From an uncultured Clostridia bacterium (GTDB lineage: Bacteria > Bacillota > Clostridia > Oscillospirales > Oscillospiraceae): a stretch of 15,550 nt of DNA. Of the stretch, positions 6,324 through 12,764 are shown in pieces. The DNA lies in the NCBI GenBank assembly GCA_946539175.1, contig CAMNHH010000038.1:1-15550 (forward strand). Direction: 5' to 3'. The position numbers and the translations under genes were made by a program. Position 1 is the stretch's first letter; every line of letters starts with the position of its first letter. The notes below the pieces were generated by a model. That model did no database searches. It saw nothing but the letters and a program-made list of their open reading frames with translations, and was not told the origin of the DNA.

Positions 6324-7542
6324 GGCTTGCTTCCTCCGCTTGCTTGATCACGATGCCCAGCTCCCGCAAAACCGTAAAGAAGCTGGGCCAGCTTTTTTTC
6401 ACCGCCTCGGCGCCCTGCAGCTCGCCGCCTACCAGGGTCAGCAGCACCGTCAGAGCCATGGCGACCCGGTGGTCTCCGTGGCTGTCCAGAGGCTCCTTCG
6501 GGGCCGTCAGGGTCCCGTCCTCCACCCAGATCCGGTGTTCGTCCACCACGGCCTGGATGCCGCATTTTTCCAGTTCCCGGGCCATCGCCACGCCCCGGTC
6601 CGACTCCTTGTACTTCAGCCGGTCCGTGCCCTCCAGCACGGCGCCCCGGCCCGCCGCCGCCACCGCCATCAGAATGGGGGCCAGATCGGGGCAGTCGGAC
6701 AGATCCAGGGTGGGCTTTTTGCCCCGCATGGACCGGAGCAGGGAGGCAAAGACCTTGTCCCCCTGGGGACTGAGGGGGTCCAGGCCCCGGATCTGCACGT
6801 TTCCCCCCAGGAAGTTCAGGGCCTGCAGAAAGGCCGCGTTGGACCAGTCCCCCTCCACCTTCACCGGGTGGGGGCGATATTTTTGCTTGGCGGGGATGTG
6901 GTAGCGCTCGTGCCCCACCCCCACGACGCGGATGCCGTAATTCCGCAGCACCGCCAGGCTCATGTCGATGTAGGAGCGGCTCTCCACCGGGGGCAGCAGA
7001 CAAACCCGGCTGGGCTCCGCCAGGAAGGGCAGGGCGAAGAAGAGCCCCGTCACGAACTGACTGCTGAGATCCCCCCGGATCTCGAATTCTCCGGGCCGCA
7101 GGGGCCCCCGCACCGTCAGCCGGTCCCTTTGCCGGTCGTAATAGAGCTTCTGCCGGGCGCAGATCTGCTCATAGGGTTCTAAAGGCCGCTCCAGCAGCCG
7201 CTCCGAGCCGGTGAAGCGCACGGTCCGGCCGGAGAGCAGGGCCAGGGGCAGCAGAAAGCGCAGAGTGCTGCCGGATTCCCGGCAGGGAAGCTCCGCCCCC
7301 TCCTCCACGGCAAAGGGGTCCAGGCCCCCGATGGTGACGCTGCTGCCTTCCCGGGCAATGGAGGCCCCCAGGGCCCGCAGACAGTCCAGGGTGGCCAAAA
7401 CGTCCTCAGACCACTCCAGACCCTCCACCGCCCGGGGCTCCGGCCCCAGGGCCGCGGCAATCAGCTGCCGGTGCGCCATGCTCTTGGAGGGGGGCGCCGT
7501 GACGGTACCCGCAGCCTGGGAAGGCTTGATGATTAAATTCAT
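6301..7542 (-). CDS. aroA: 3-phosphoshikimate 1-carboxyvinyltransferase (EPSP synthase)
   Basis: Transfers the enolpyruvyl group of PEP to shikimate 3-phosphate. 413 residues, two inverse alpha/beta domains. Motifs: APPSKSMAHR (16-25; K20, S21, R25), ESGSTLR (89-95, in place of the usual GNxGTxxR), SSQF with Q162, GDWSNAAF (231-238), CPDLAP with D286, KESDR with E313, SHGDHRVAMA (354-363), and K383 in the last domain. The Glu-Ser at 89-90 and the Phe after R95 are unlike class I (E. coli) enzymes, so glyphosate sensitivity cannot be read across. The start at 7542 has AAAGGAGG 7 bases upstream; in-frame upstream codons lack family similarity. Its 3' end overlaps the aroF start. The last dozen residues form a charged tail whose codons double as the aroF ribosome binding region. 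Confidence 0.96.
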   Translation of the reverse strand: MNLIIKPSQAAGTVTAPPSKSMAHRQLIAAALGPEPRAVEGLEWSEDVLATLDCLRALGASIAREGSSVTIGGLDPFAVEEGAELPCRESGSTLRFLLPLALLSGRTVRFTGSERLLERPLEPYEQICARQKLYYDRQRDRLTVRGPLRPGEFEIRGDLSSQFVTGLFFALPFLAEPSRVCLLPPVESRSYIDMSLAVLRNYGIRVVGVGHERYHIPAKQKYRPHPVKVEGDWSNAAFLQALNFLGGNVQIRGLDPLSPQGDKVFASLLRSMRGKKPTLDLSDCPDLAPILMAVAAAGRGAVLEGTDRLKYKESDRGVAMARELEKCGIQAVVDEHRIWVEDGTLTAPKEPLDSHGDHRVAMALTVLLTLVGGELQGAEAVKKSWPSFFTVLRELGIVIKQAEEASLEDGSGI

Positions 7543-7570
7543 GCGAATGCCTCCTTTCGGAGCTGTAGCT

Positions 7571-7672
7571 TGCAAAGTAAGAATTAAGAAGTAAGAAGGA
7601 AGAATGATCGGAGTTTTTCAGATTGCGATCTGAAAAACACATTCATTTTCCATTTTCCATTTTCAATTTCAA
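7571..7672. repeat. AT-rich inverted repeat in the aroQ-aroA gap
   Basis: A purine-rich arm (GAATTAAGAAGTAAGAAGG and onward, from 7571) is an imperfect complement of a pyrimidine-rich arm (CATTCATTTTCCATTTTCC and onward, about 7640-7672). The centre is a perfect 11-bp stem with a 4-base loop: GTTTTTCAGAT (7613-7623), TGCG, ATCTGAAAAAC (7628-7638). Base composition is far below that of the neighbouring genes. It resembles a small non-coding miniature element. One arm runs into the last codons of aroQ. As RNA it would fold between two co-transcribed genes; no T run follows the central hairpin on the minus strand, so it is unlikely to be a full terminator. Confidence 0.6.
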
Positions 7673-8083
7673 AAGGTCCATCGCTTCCGCATAGCCCGCC
7701 AGCCCATGGCCCTTGACGCAGGCGACGCAGGCCGCCCGGACGTAGCTGACCCGGCGGAAGGGCTCCCGCCGGTCCGGGTCGGAGATGTGGACCTCCACCG
7801 TGGGGACCCCCACTGCCTGCACCGCGTCCAGCAGGGCCACGGAGCTGTGGGTGTAGGCCGCAGGATTCAGCACGATGCCGTCGAATTTTCCCCGGGCCTC
7901 CTGGATCCAGTCCACCAGCAGCCCCTCGTGGTTGCTCTGCCGGACCTCCGCCTCCACGCCGATTTCCGCCGCGTGGCGCATAATCAGTTCACATAAATCC
8001 GAATAAGTCTGATTCCCGTAAATCTCCGGCTCCCGGATCCCCAGCATGTTGAGGTTGGGGCCGTTCAAAATCAGCAGCTTCAT
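7643..8083 (-). CDS. aroQ: 3-dehydroquinate dehydratase, type II
   Basis: Dehydrates 3-dehydroquinate to 3-dehydroshikimate; a small flavodoxin-like fold enzyme that forms a dodecamer. 146 residues. Seen: LILNGPNLNMLGIREPEIYG (4-23) with R17 and catalytic Y22, QSNHEG (50-55), LNPAAYTHSS (72-81) with N73 and H79, EVHISD with catalytic H99, and FRR at 109-111. The ATG at 8083 follows AAAGGTGG at 6 bases and begins at the family N-terminus; the in-frame extension to 8101 has no similarity. The C-terminal residues LKLKMENGK are encoded by the AT-rich repeat that fills the gap to aroA, so the end of the protein looks recruited from that element. The catalytic core is intact. A 109-bp palindromic element sits just upstream. 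Confidence 0.95.
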   Translation of the reverse strand: MKLLILNGPNLNMLGIREPEIYGNQTYSDLCELIMRHAAEIGVEAEVRQSNHEGLLVDWIQEARGKFDGIVLNPAAYTHSSVALLDAVQAVGVPTVEVHISDPDRREPFRRVSYVRAACVACVKGHGLAGYAEAMDLLKLKMENGK

Positions 8084-8103
8084 TGTATGCCACCTTTCCA
8101 TGG

Positions 8104-8212
8104 CAAATCGGGATTTGTATCATCGTAGGGGCCGATGCCCACATCGGCCCTATCCCGTGACAGCAGGAGGGCCGAAGTGGGCGTCGGCCCCTACGGGCGG
8201 ATCGACAAATCC
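8104..8212. mobile_element. MITE-like nested palindromic element between aroEK and aroQ
   Basis: CGTAGGGGCCGATGCCCACA and onward (8124-8151) and its inverted copy (8168-8195) match at 26 of 28 positions around a 16-base loop. Outside them lie GGATTTGT (8111-8118) and its exact complement ACAAATCC (8205-8212). The left arm is itself palindromic: GGGCCGATG (8129-8137), CCCA, CATCGGCCC (8142-8150); the right arm repeats this imperfectly. So it can fold as one long hairpin or two side-by-side hairpins. CAAATC-GG-GATTTG (8104-8117) marks the left border. No coding capacity. The wording resembles dispersed palindromic repeats of Oscillospiraceae (inference). No target duplication was identified. 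It lies in the aro transcript, upstream of the aroQ ribosome binding site. Confidence 0.72.
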
Positions 8213-8216
8213 GAAT

Positions 8217-9473
8217 TCACAGGTTGATCAAAATAAGCTCCGCGGCCTCCTCCGGGCTGCCCCGGTTTGGGATCACCAGATCCGCCGCCGCTGTGTAAAT
8301 TGGAAAGCGTGCCTCGTAGAGCGCCGCTACCTTCTCCGCTGTGTCTCCCAGAGGACGCTCCGGGGAGGGCTCCAGGGCGGAAAGGGGCCGGTCCAGCAGG
8401 ATCAGCCGCCCGTTTTGCTTCAGTCGGGACACGTTTTCCGCCCGCAGCACCGTACCGCCTCCGGCGGCGACGACAAGCCCGCTCCGGTCGCACAGCGCCT
8501 TCACCACGGCGGACTCCAGATCCCGGAAGGCGGCCTCGCCCTCCTCGGCAAAGATCCGGGGAATGGGCTTTCCGGCAGCCCTCGCAATTTCCTCGTCAAC
8601 GTCTGCAAATTTCAATCCCGTTTTTTGTGCAAGCAGACGGGCGACGGTGCTTTTGCCCGCCCCGGGCATACCGATCAGCACCAGGTTCTCCCGCTGCCGC
8701 CGCAGGGAACGGTAGACGTTTTCAAGTTCCGCCTCCGGCGCCGCTTCCCCGCTGAACAGCGCGCAGGCCCTCGCGGCCTGGACCGCCAGCATATACAGCC
8801 CGCCCTCGGCAGGGATTCCCAGCTTCCCGGCCGCCAGCACCAGCCGGGTCCGCAGGGGATTGTACACGCAGTCGAAGACCCCCTCCAAGCCCGGCAGGAC
8901 AGCCGGATCCAGGGGGCAGGCCTCCGGCTCCGGCCACATGCCAACGGGAGTGCAGTGAATCAGAAGCGCTGCGTCGCGGCAAGGACCCGGCAGCTCCGAA
9001 TAGCGCAGGGCCCCGTCCTTTCCGGTCCGACTGACCCGCAGGATCCGCCGCGCTCCCAGGGTCCCGCAGACCGCCGCGGCCGTCTTGGCGCTTCCGCCGG
9101 TTCCGAGGATCACGACGGTTTTCCCGTCGCAGAGGCGGTCATTGCCCGCCCGCTCCCGGCCCAAGCGTTCCAGGGCGGATTTCATCCCGTCAAAATCCGT
9201 GTTGTAGCCCCAGAGCTGTCCGCCTCGGTTCACCACGGTGTTTACCGCGCCGATGGCGGCGGCTCTCTCGTCGATTCCGTCCAGGTAGGAAATCACCGCC
9301 TCCTTGTAGGGGATGGTGACGTTGAGGCCGGCAAAGTCCCGGCGCTCCAGGAAGGACCCCAGCTGGGCCGGGGGCAGCTCCTTCAATTCGTAGTCATAGC
9401 GTCCGAAGGCTCTGTGTATTTCGGCGGAAAAGCTGTGGCCCAAATGCTCGCCGATCAGATAATATTGTTTCAT
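8217..9473 (-). CDS. aroE-aroK: Bifunctional shikimate dehydrogenase / shikimate kinase
   Basis: One 418-residue protein with two consecutive steps. Residues 1-258 are shikimate dehydrogenase: GHSFSAEIH with S14 and S16 for shikimate, NVTIPYK with catalytic K57, N78 in AVNTV, NTDFDG with D93, the NADP loop GTGGSAKT (124-131), and GLYMLAVQAA with Q232. Residues 263-418 are shikimate kinase: Walker A GMPGAGKST (268-276), DVDEE (D291, D293), FRDLE with R317, AAGGGTV with G338-G340, the lid ERPLG (R373) and YEARFPIYTAAA with R389. All key residues of both enzymes are present, joined by a short basic linker. The start is the ATG at 9473, preceded by a weak GGGAAAAG; the long in-frame extension upstream would run antisense-like through aroC and is rejected. 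It lies 35 bases downstream of aroC. The kinase consumes the shikimate produced by the first domain, so channelling or local supply is possible. Confidence 0.95.
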   Translation of the reverse strand: MKQYYLIGEHLGHSFSAEIHRAFGRYDYELKELPPAQLGSFLERRDFAGLNVTIPYKEAVISYLDGIDERAAAIGAVNTVVNRGGQLWGYNTDFDGMKSALERLGRERAGNDRLCDGKTVVILGTGGSAKTAAAVCGTLGARRILRVSRTGKDGALRYSELPGPCRDAALLIHCTPVGMWPEPEACPLDPAVLPGLEGVFDCVYNPLRTRLVLAAGKLGIPAEGGLYMLAVQAARACALFSGEAAPEAELENVYRSLRRQRENLVLIGMPGAGKSTVARLLAQKTGLKFADVDEEIARAAGKPIPRIFAEEGEAAFRDLESAVVKALCDRSGLVVAAGGGTVLRAENVSRLKQNGRLILLDRPLSALEPSPERPLGDTAEKVAALYEARFPIYTAAADLVIPNRGSPEEAAELILINL

Positions 9474-9508
9474 GTTCTTTTCCCGCGCACGGCGCACACT
9501 GCGCGCCG

Positions 9509-10618
9509 CTACAGCGCCTCCAACAGATCCAGCAAAACGTGGGCCGTCACGGCGTCCTGGACCGCCGCCGCCCTGGGGGCGATGCAGGGATCGTGCCGCC
9601 CCAGGATTCGGATCTCCGTTTCGGTTCCGGCGGCCAGATCCACCGTCCGCTGGGGCAGGGAGATGGAAGGCGTGGGCTTGACCGCCGTGCGGAAGAGCAG
9701 GGGCATGCCGTTGGTAATGCCTCCGTTGACCCCGCCGTTGTGGTTGCTTTCCGTGACGATCTTGCCTTCCTCCAGCCGGAAGGGATCGTTGACCTCGGAG
9801 CCCCGCATGTCCGACAGGGCAAAGCCGTCCCCGAACTCCACCCCCTTCACGGCGGGAATGGAGAAGAGGGCATGGCTCAGAAGTCCCTCCACCGTGTCGA
9901 ACCAGGGCGCCCCCAGCCCGGCAGGCAGACCGAGAACGGCGGTTTCCAGCACCCCGCCCCGGCTGTCGCCGGCGGCCTCCTTCCACTTGGCGGCGGCCCC
10001 GATGCTGTCGCCGGCGGCGGCCGCCTCCAGTACGGCGGCCTTCATTTTTTCGCCCTGTCTGGGGTCCAGCACCGGGAAAGAGCCCCTGGACAGGGCCTCC
10101 AGGTCCTCCGCCGGATTTCCGAAGGGCCGGTCCGCCACCCCGGCGCAGCGGGCCAGATGGGTGCCGAGTCGAACGCCCCGCTCCTCCAGGGCCCGGAGGA
10201 AGATGGCCCCAGCGGCCACCAGGGGCGCCGTCAGCCGCCCGGAAAAGTGGCCGCCGCCCCGGGGATCCTGGAAACCCTTGTATTTGACGCTGCCCGTATA
10301 GTCCGCGTGACCGGGCCGGGGCGTGCTTGATAGGTTGACATAATCACCGGATCGGACGTCCGTGTTGGGAATCAGAATGCAGATGGGCGTCCCGGTGCTC
10401 CGGCCCCTGTAAACCCCGCTGACGATGCGGAAGGGGTCCGGCTCCACCCGGGCCGTGGCGATGGCCCCGGCGGGCCGCCGCAGGGCCAGCCGGTGGGCGA
10501 TAAAGTCCTCCTCCACCTTCAGCCCGGGCCGCAGCCCGTCGATGACGCAGCCGATCTCCGGCCCGTGGCTCTCCCCGAACAGGGTCAGGCTGACGCGGGT
10601 TCCGAATGTGTTGTTCAT
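9509..10618 (-). CDS. aroC: Chorismate synthase
   Basis: Makes chorismate from EPSP by trans-elimination of phosphate, using reduced FMN; a cytosolic tetramer in the family. 369 residues. Motifs: FGESHG (14-19, H18), RPAGA (48-52), RPGHADYTG (101-109, H104), RGGGHFSGR (120-128), GDGFALSD (263-270), GGVNGGITNG (295-304), KPTPSI (314-319) and RHDPC near 341-345. The start at 10618 has GGAGG 7 bases upstream. The odd feature is at 203-221: the family's GDSIGxxVE stretch is broken by 14 extra residues so that GDSIG (203-207) is followed by GDSRG (217-221) before normal sequence resumes. In DNA this is a 42-base in-frame insertion bounded by a 15-base direct repeat. Frame and all catalytic residues are kept, so activity is likely. 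Confidence 0.96.
   Translation of the reverse strand: MNNTFGTRVSLTLFGESHGPEIGCVIDGLRPGLKVEEDFIAHRLALRRPAGAIATARVEPDPFRIVSGVYRGRSTGTPICILIPNTDVRSGDYVNLSSTPRPGHADYTGSVKYKGFQDPRGGGHFSGRLTAPLVAAGAIFLRALEERGVRLGTHLARCAGVADRPFGNPAEDLEALSRGSFPVLDPRQGEKMKAAVLEAAAAGDSIGAAAKWKEAAGDSRGGVLETAVLGLPAGLGAPWFDTVEGLLSHALFSIPAVKGVEFGDGFALSDMRGSEVNDPFRLEEGKIVTESNHNGGVNGGITNGMPLLFRTAVKPTPSISLPQRTVDLAAGTETEIRILGRHDPCIAPRAAAVQDAVTAHVLLDLLEAL
9962..10018. repeat. 15-bp direct repeat flanking a 42-bp in-frame insertion in aroC
   Basis: GCTGTCGCCGGCGGC occurs at 9962-9976 and again at 10004-10018, with a period of 42 bases (14 codons). On the coding strand the two copies read as the AAGDS of GDSIG and GDSRG. The intervening 27 bases are not obviously related to the flanks, so this is either an old tandem duplication that diverged or an insertion with a repeated border. 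Confidence 0.8.
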
Positions 10619-10633
10619 GGCAGAACCTCCGAT

Positions 10634-10799
10634 TCAGGAGATGTCGCGGCGGCCATCGGCCGCCATTGCTTCAGAGCGCGGAGCATCGATCAGCAGCGGG
10701 CTCACGTCCGTCGGCGGGACATCCGTCAAAAACGGAACCTGCTTTGCTTGCCCCCGAATCCCGCGGACGAAACGCACGGCGGGATTGTTCTTCGGAGCC
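10634..10799. other. Unexplained gap between aroB and aroC
   Basis: The aroB-aroC gap (10619-10799) is much larger than expected within a compact operon. It holds a GC-rich hairpin, GGCGGCC (10648-10654), ATC, GGCCGCC (10658-10664). On the minus strand one frame stays open from just after the aroB stop to a TGA at 10634-10636 (about 53 codons) without an ATG near its beginning or a clear ribosome binding site there. The translated sequence matches no family I recognise. It may be a decayed gene fragment or a short repeat unit. The aroC ribosome binding site lies directly after it. Confidence 0.35.
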
Positions 10800-12053
10800 T
10801 CAGTTCTTAACCAGGCTCAAAAGCAGCTCCCTGAGCGCCCGCAGAGGGGTATTCCGAAATTCAAAGCGCCCGGGCTCCGGTACGTACACCGTTTCAATGC
10901 TGCCGTCTGCTCCGGCCTTTTTGTCGTGGGTAATGGCGGCCAGAGCCGCCTCCGGGTCAAATTCCGCCTGGGCAGGCAGACCCAGCCGCTCCAGCACCGG
11001 GAGCAGCCGCTGCCGCACCCCCGGGGCGCACATGGGCAGCATCCCCAGGGCCACGCACTCCCCGTGGAGCAGACGGCCCCCCGCCGCGGCCTCGATGCCG
11101 TGTCCCAGGGTATGGCCGAAGTTCAGCACCCGCCGCGGCCCGGCCTCCCGTTCGTCGGCGGCCACCACCCGGGACTTGATCCGCAGGCAGGCGGCGATGA
11201 GCTCCTCCGGGTCCCCATAGCCCGCCGGGTCCTCGAAGCGGGCGAAGAGGGCCGCGTCGTGGGTCAGGGCCATCTTCACCGCCTCCGCCAGGCCGTTGGA
11301 AAGCTGCCGGGGCGGCAGGGTCGCCAGCAGATCCGGATCTATGACCACTGCCCTGGGCTGCCGAAAGAGCCCCACGGCGTTTTTGACTCCGTCCAGGTCA
11401 ACGGCGGTCTTGCCGCCCACGGCGGCGTCCACCATGGCCAGCAGAGTGGTGGGGAAATAGTAACAGTCGATGCCCCGCATATAAAGCCCCGCCGCCAGGC
11501 CCGCCAGATCGCAGACCACCCCGCCGCCCACGGCGGCCAGGCAGTCGGAGCGGGTGAGCCCCGCCTGCAGCATGGCGGACAGGAGGGCACTGAGCTGGGC
11601 CGGGGACTTGCTTGCCTCCCCCTGGGGGAGGGTATAGATTCCGGCGCAGTCCCATTGAGCCGCCACAGTCTCGGCATAGACTGCGGGCACGCCGCTGTCC
11701 GTCACCACAAGGACCCGGCGGCCCTCGGAAAGCAGCTGCGCCGCCCGGCCCAGGCTGCCCCGCTCCGGCGTCGGAATGTCAGACCCGAGGCCCAGGCCGC
11801 TCTGATAGGCCCGGGACAGTGCCATCAGCTCCTGCTGAAAGGCGGCGTAATAGGGCCGCAGCGCGGGATCCTCCATGCGCTCCGCCCCACGGGCCAGCAC
11901 CCGGGCCTCCCGGGCCGGGTCCCGGATGGGCACGCCGCGGGCCCGCTTCCAGGCGGCGATCTCCGCCGCTGCGGCCATGCGGGCCTGAAACAGCCGGGCC
12001 AGCTCCGTGTCGATCCGGTCGATCTCGGCTCTTGCTTTTTGCAGCGTTTCCAT
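10800..12053 (-). CDS. aroB: Fused chorismate mutase / 3-dehydroquinate synthase
   Basis: A 417-residue protein with two enzymes. Residues 1-88 are an AroQ-type chorismate mutase: by alignment to the E. coli enzyme the active-site set is present as R8, R25, K36, D45, E49, S80 and Q84. Residues 95-417 are 3-dehydroquinate synthase: VTDSGV (117-122), LPQGEASKS (142-150), AVGGGVVCDLAG (174-185), YMRG, PTTLLAMVDAAVGGKTAVD (201-219), KN at 224-225, the zinc ligands E257 (GLAEAVK), H314 (NFGHTLGH) and H330 (LLHGE), and HDKK at 376-379. The synthase part lacks about 25 of the usual N-terminal residues, replaced by the mutase and a short linker. The start at 12053 follows AAAGGAGG by 8 bases. It is the first gene of the aro operon. 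The fusion pairs step 2 of the pathway with the enzyme that uses its end product; regulation of the synthase by the mutase domain is conjecture. Confidence 0.93.
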   Translation of the reverse strand: METLQKARAEIDRIDTELARLFQARMAAAAEIAAWKRARGVPIRDPAREARVLARGAERMEDPALRPYYAAFQQELMALSRAYQSGLGLGSDIPTPERGSLGRAAQLLSEGRRVLVVTDSGVPAVYAETVAAQWDCAGIYTLPQGEASKSPAQLSALLSAMLQAGLTRSDCLAAVGGGVVCDLAGLAAGLYMRGIDCYYFPTTLLAMVDAAVGGKTAVDLDGVKNAVGLFRQPRAVVIDPDLLATLPPRQLSNGLAEAVKMALTHDAALFARFEDPAGYGDPEELIAACLRIKSRVVAADEREAGPRRVLNFGHTLGHGIEAAAGGRLLHGECVALGMLPMCAPGVRQRLLPVLERLGLPAQAEFDPEAALAAITHDKKAGADGSIETVYVPEPGRFEFRNTPLRALRELLLSLVKN

Positions 12054-12090
12054 GGCCGGGGCCTCCTTTTGCGAAGCGTTTCTTCTGTTT

Positions 12091-12119
12091 ATCATAGCAT
12101 ACTCCAATTCTAATTGCAA
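12091..12119 (-). promoter_or_regulatory. Promoter of the aro operon
   Basis: On the minus strand: TTGCAA (-35, 12114-12119), a 17-base spacer and TATGAT (-10, 12091-12096), 37 bases before the start codon of the mutase-AroB fusion. The leader is short, so a T-box, a tryptophan-type attenuator or a riboswitch does not fit before the first gene. The -35 boxes of this and the divergent promoter are 25 bases apart, so one bound regulator could affect both. Confidence 0.8.
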
Positions 12120-12144
12120 GTGCGGGCTTGTTTTGTGTTTTTTC

Positions 12145-12173
12145 TTGATTTTTTGGGAGCAAGAGGCTATAAT
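12145..12173 (+). promoter_or_regulatory. Promoter of the membrane protein-ABC transporter operon
   Basis: TTGATT (-35, 12145-12150), a 17-base spacer and a perfect TATAAT (-10, 12168-12173), 71 bases before the first start codon at 12245. It diverges from the aro promoter; the intervening 25 bases include a T-rich run (about 12131-12143). Confidence 0.8.
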
Positions 12174-12244
12174 GAGCCTGTCCTTCCCGTCCGTTTCGGG
12201 GCGGAGGGCAGACGCAATACAGAAGACAGAGTGAGGATAGATCC

Positions 12245-12739
12245 ATGCCCGACGAAACGCAATTCCATCTTACAGTCGTGACCCAAAAACGAATCCCCCG
12301 CCGCGACAGCCCGGAGGCCCGGAGGCCCGCGGCGCGGGAGGCGCGGGTCCCCGACGGGGAACGCCGCCCCGGCGGAGCCCGGCACGGCCACAGGGAGGAG
12401 CACCGCAGCCATCGGCATTACCGGGATTACGGGACCGTCGATCTGGGGAGCCTGGAGGGAGCCCCTTCCCGGCACGCGGAAGCGGAGCCCGTTCCCGCTG
12501 CCCCCACCAAGGGCGCCGTACAGCGGGAATTCTATGACAAGTACGACCGGGTCCTCAGCCGCCGTTACGTCGGGCACGGCCAGGGCTTCACGGTGCGGAT
12601 CATCGTGATCGCCCTGCTGGCGGCGGCCATCGTTCTGGCGGGCTGGATCGGCGTCAGCCTGCTGGGGAGCGGCACGGGAGAGACCCTGCCCAAGCCCGTG
12701 AAGGAGACGCTTCCGATGGCAACCATTGACCTGGGATAA
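12245..12739 (+). CDS. Small Arg/His-rich single-span membrane protein
   Basis: Not recognised. 164 residues: a long hydrophilic N-terminal part (1-116) rich in Arg, His, Pro and Ala, including a very basic 16-60 stretch with HGHREEHRSHRHYRD near 47-61, then one hydrophobic helix (about 117-140, FTVRIIVIALLAAA) and a short 24-residue tail. By the positive-inside rule the basic part is cytoplasmic and the tail outside. A conserved-looking patch VQREFYDKYDRVLSRRY (92-108) lies just before the membrane. AGGA 7 bases before the ATG and a strong promoter support the gene. It precedes the ABC ATPase gene by 25 bases with no terminator, so it is probably in that operon and may be an accessory or regulatory partner of the transporter; this is inference. 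Confidence 0.75.
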   Translation: MPDETQFHLTVVTQKRIPRRDSPEARRPAAREARVPDGERRPGGARHGHREEHRSHRHYRDYGTVDLGSLEGAPSRHAEAEPVPAAPTKGAVQREFYDKYDRVLSRRYVGHGQGFTVRIIVIALLAAAIVLAGWIGVSLLGSGTGETLPKPVKETLPMATIDLG

Positions 12740-12764
12740 CACGCAAAAACAAGGAGGACAGGAT

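Noticed and set aside
8046..10301. A 751-codon plus-strand open frame across aroEK and aroC
   Set aside because: It crosses two certain genes and the palindromic element, with Arg/Pro/Ser-rich composition and no motif.
10425..12113. A 562-codon plus-strand open frame across aroC start, the gap and aroB
   Set aside because: Antisense to confident genes, with no ribosome binding site and no recognisable domain.
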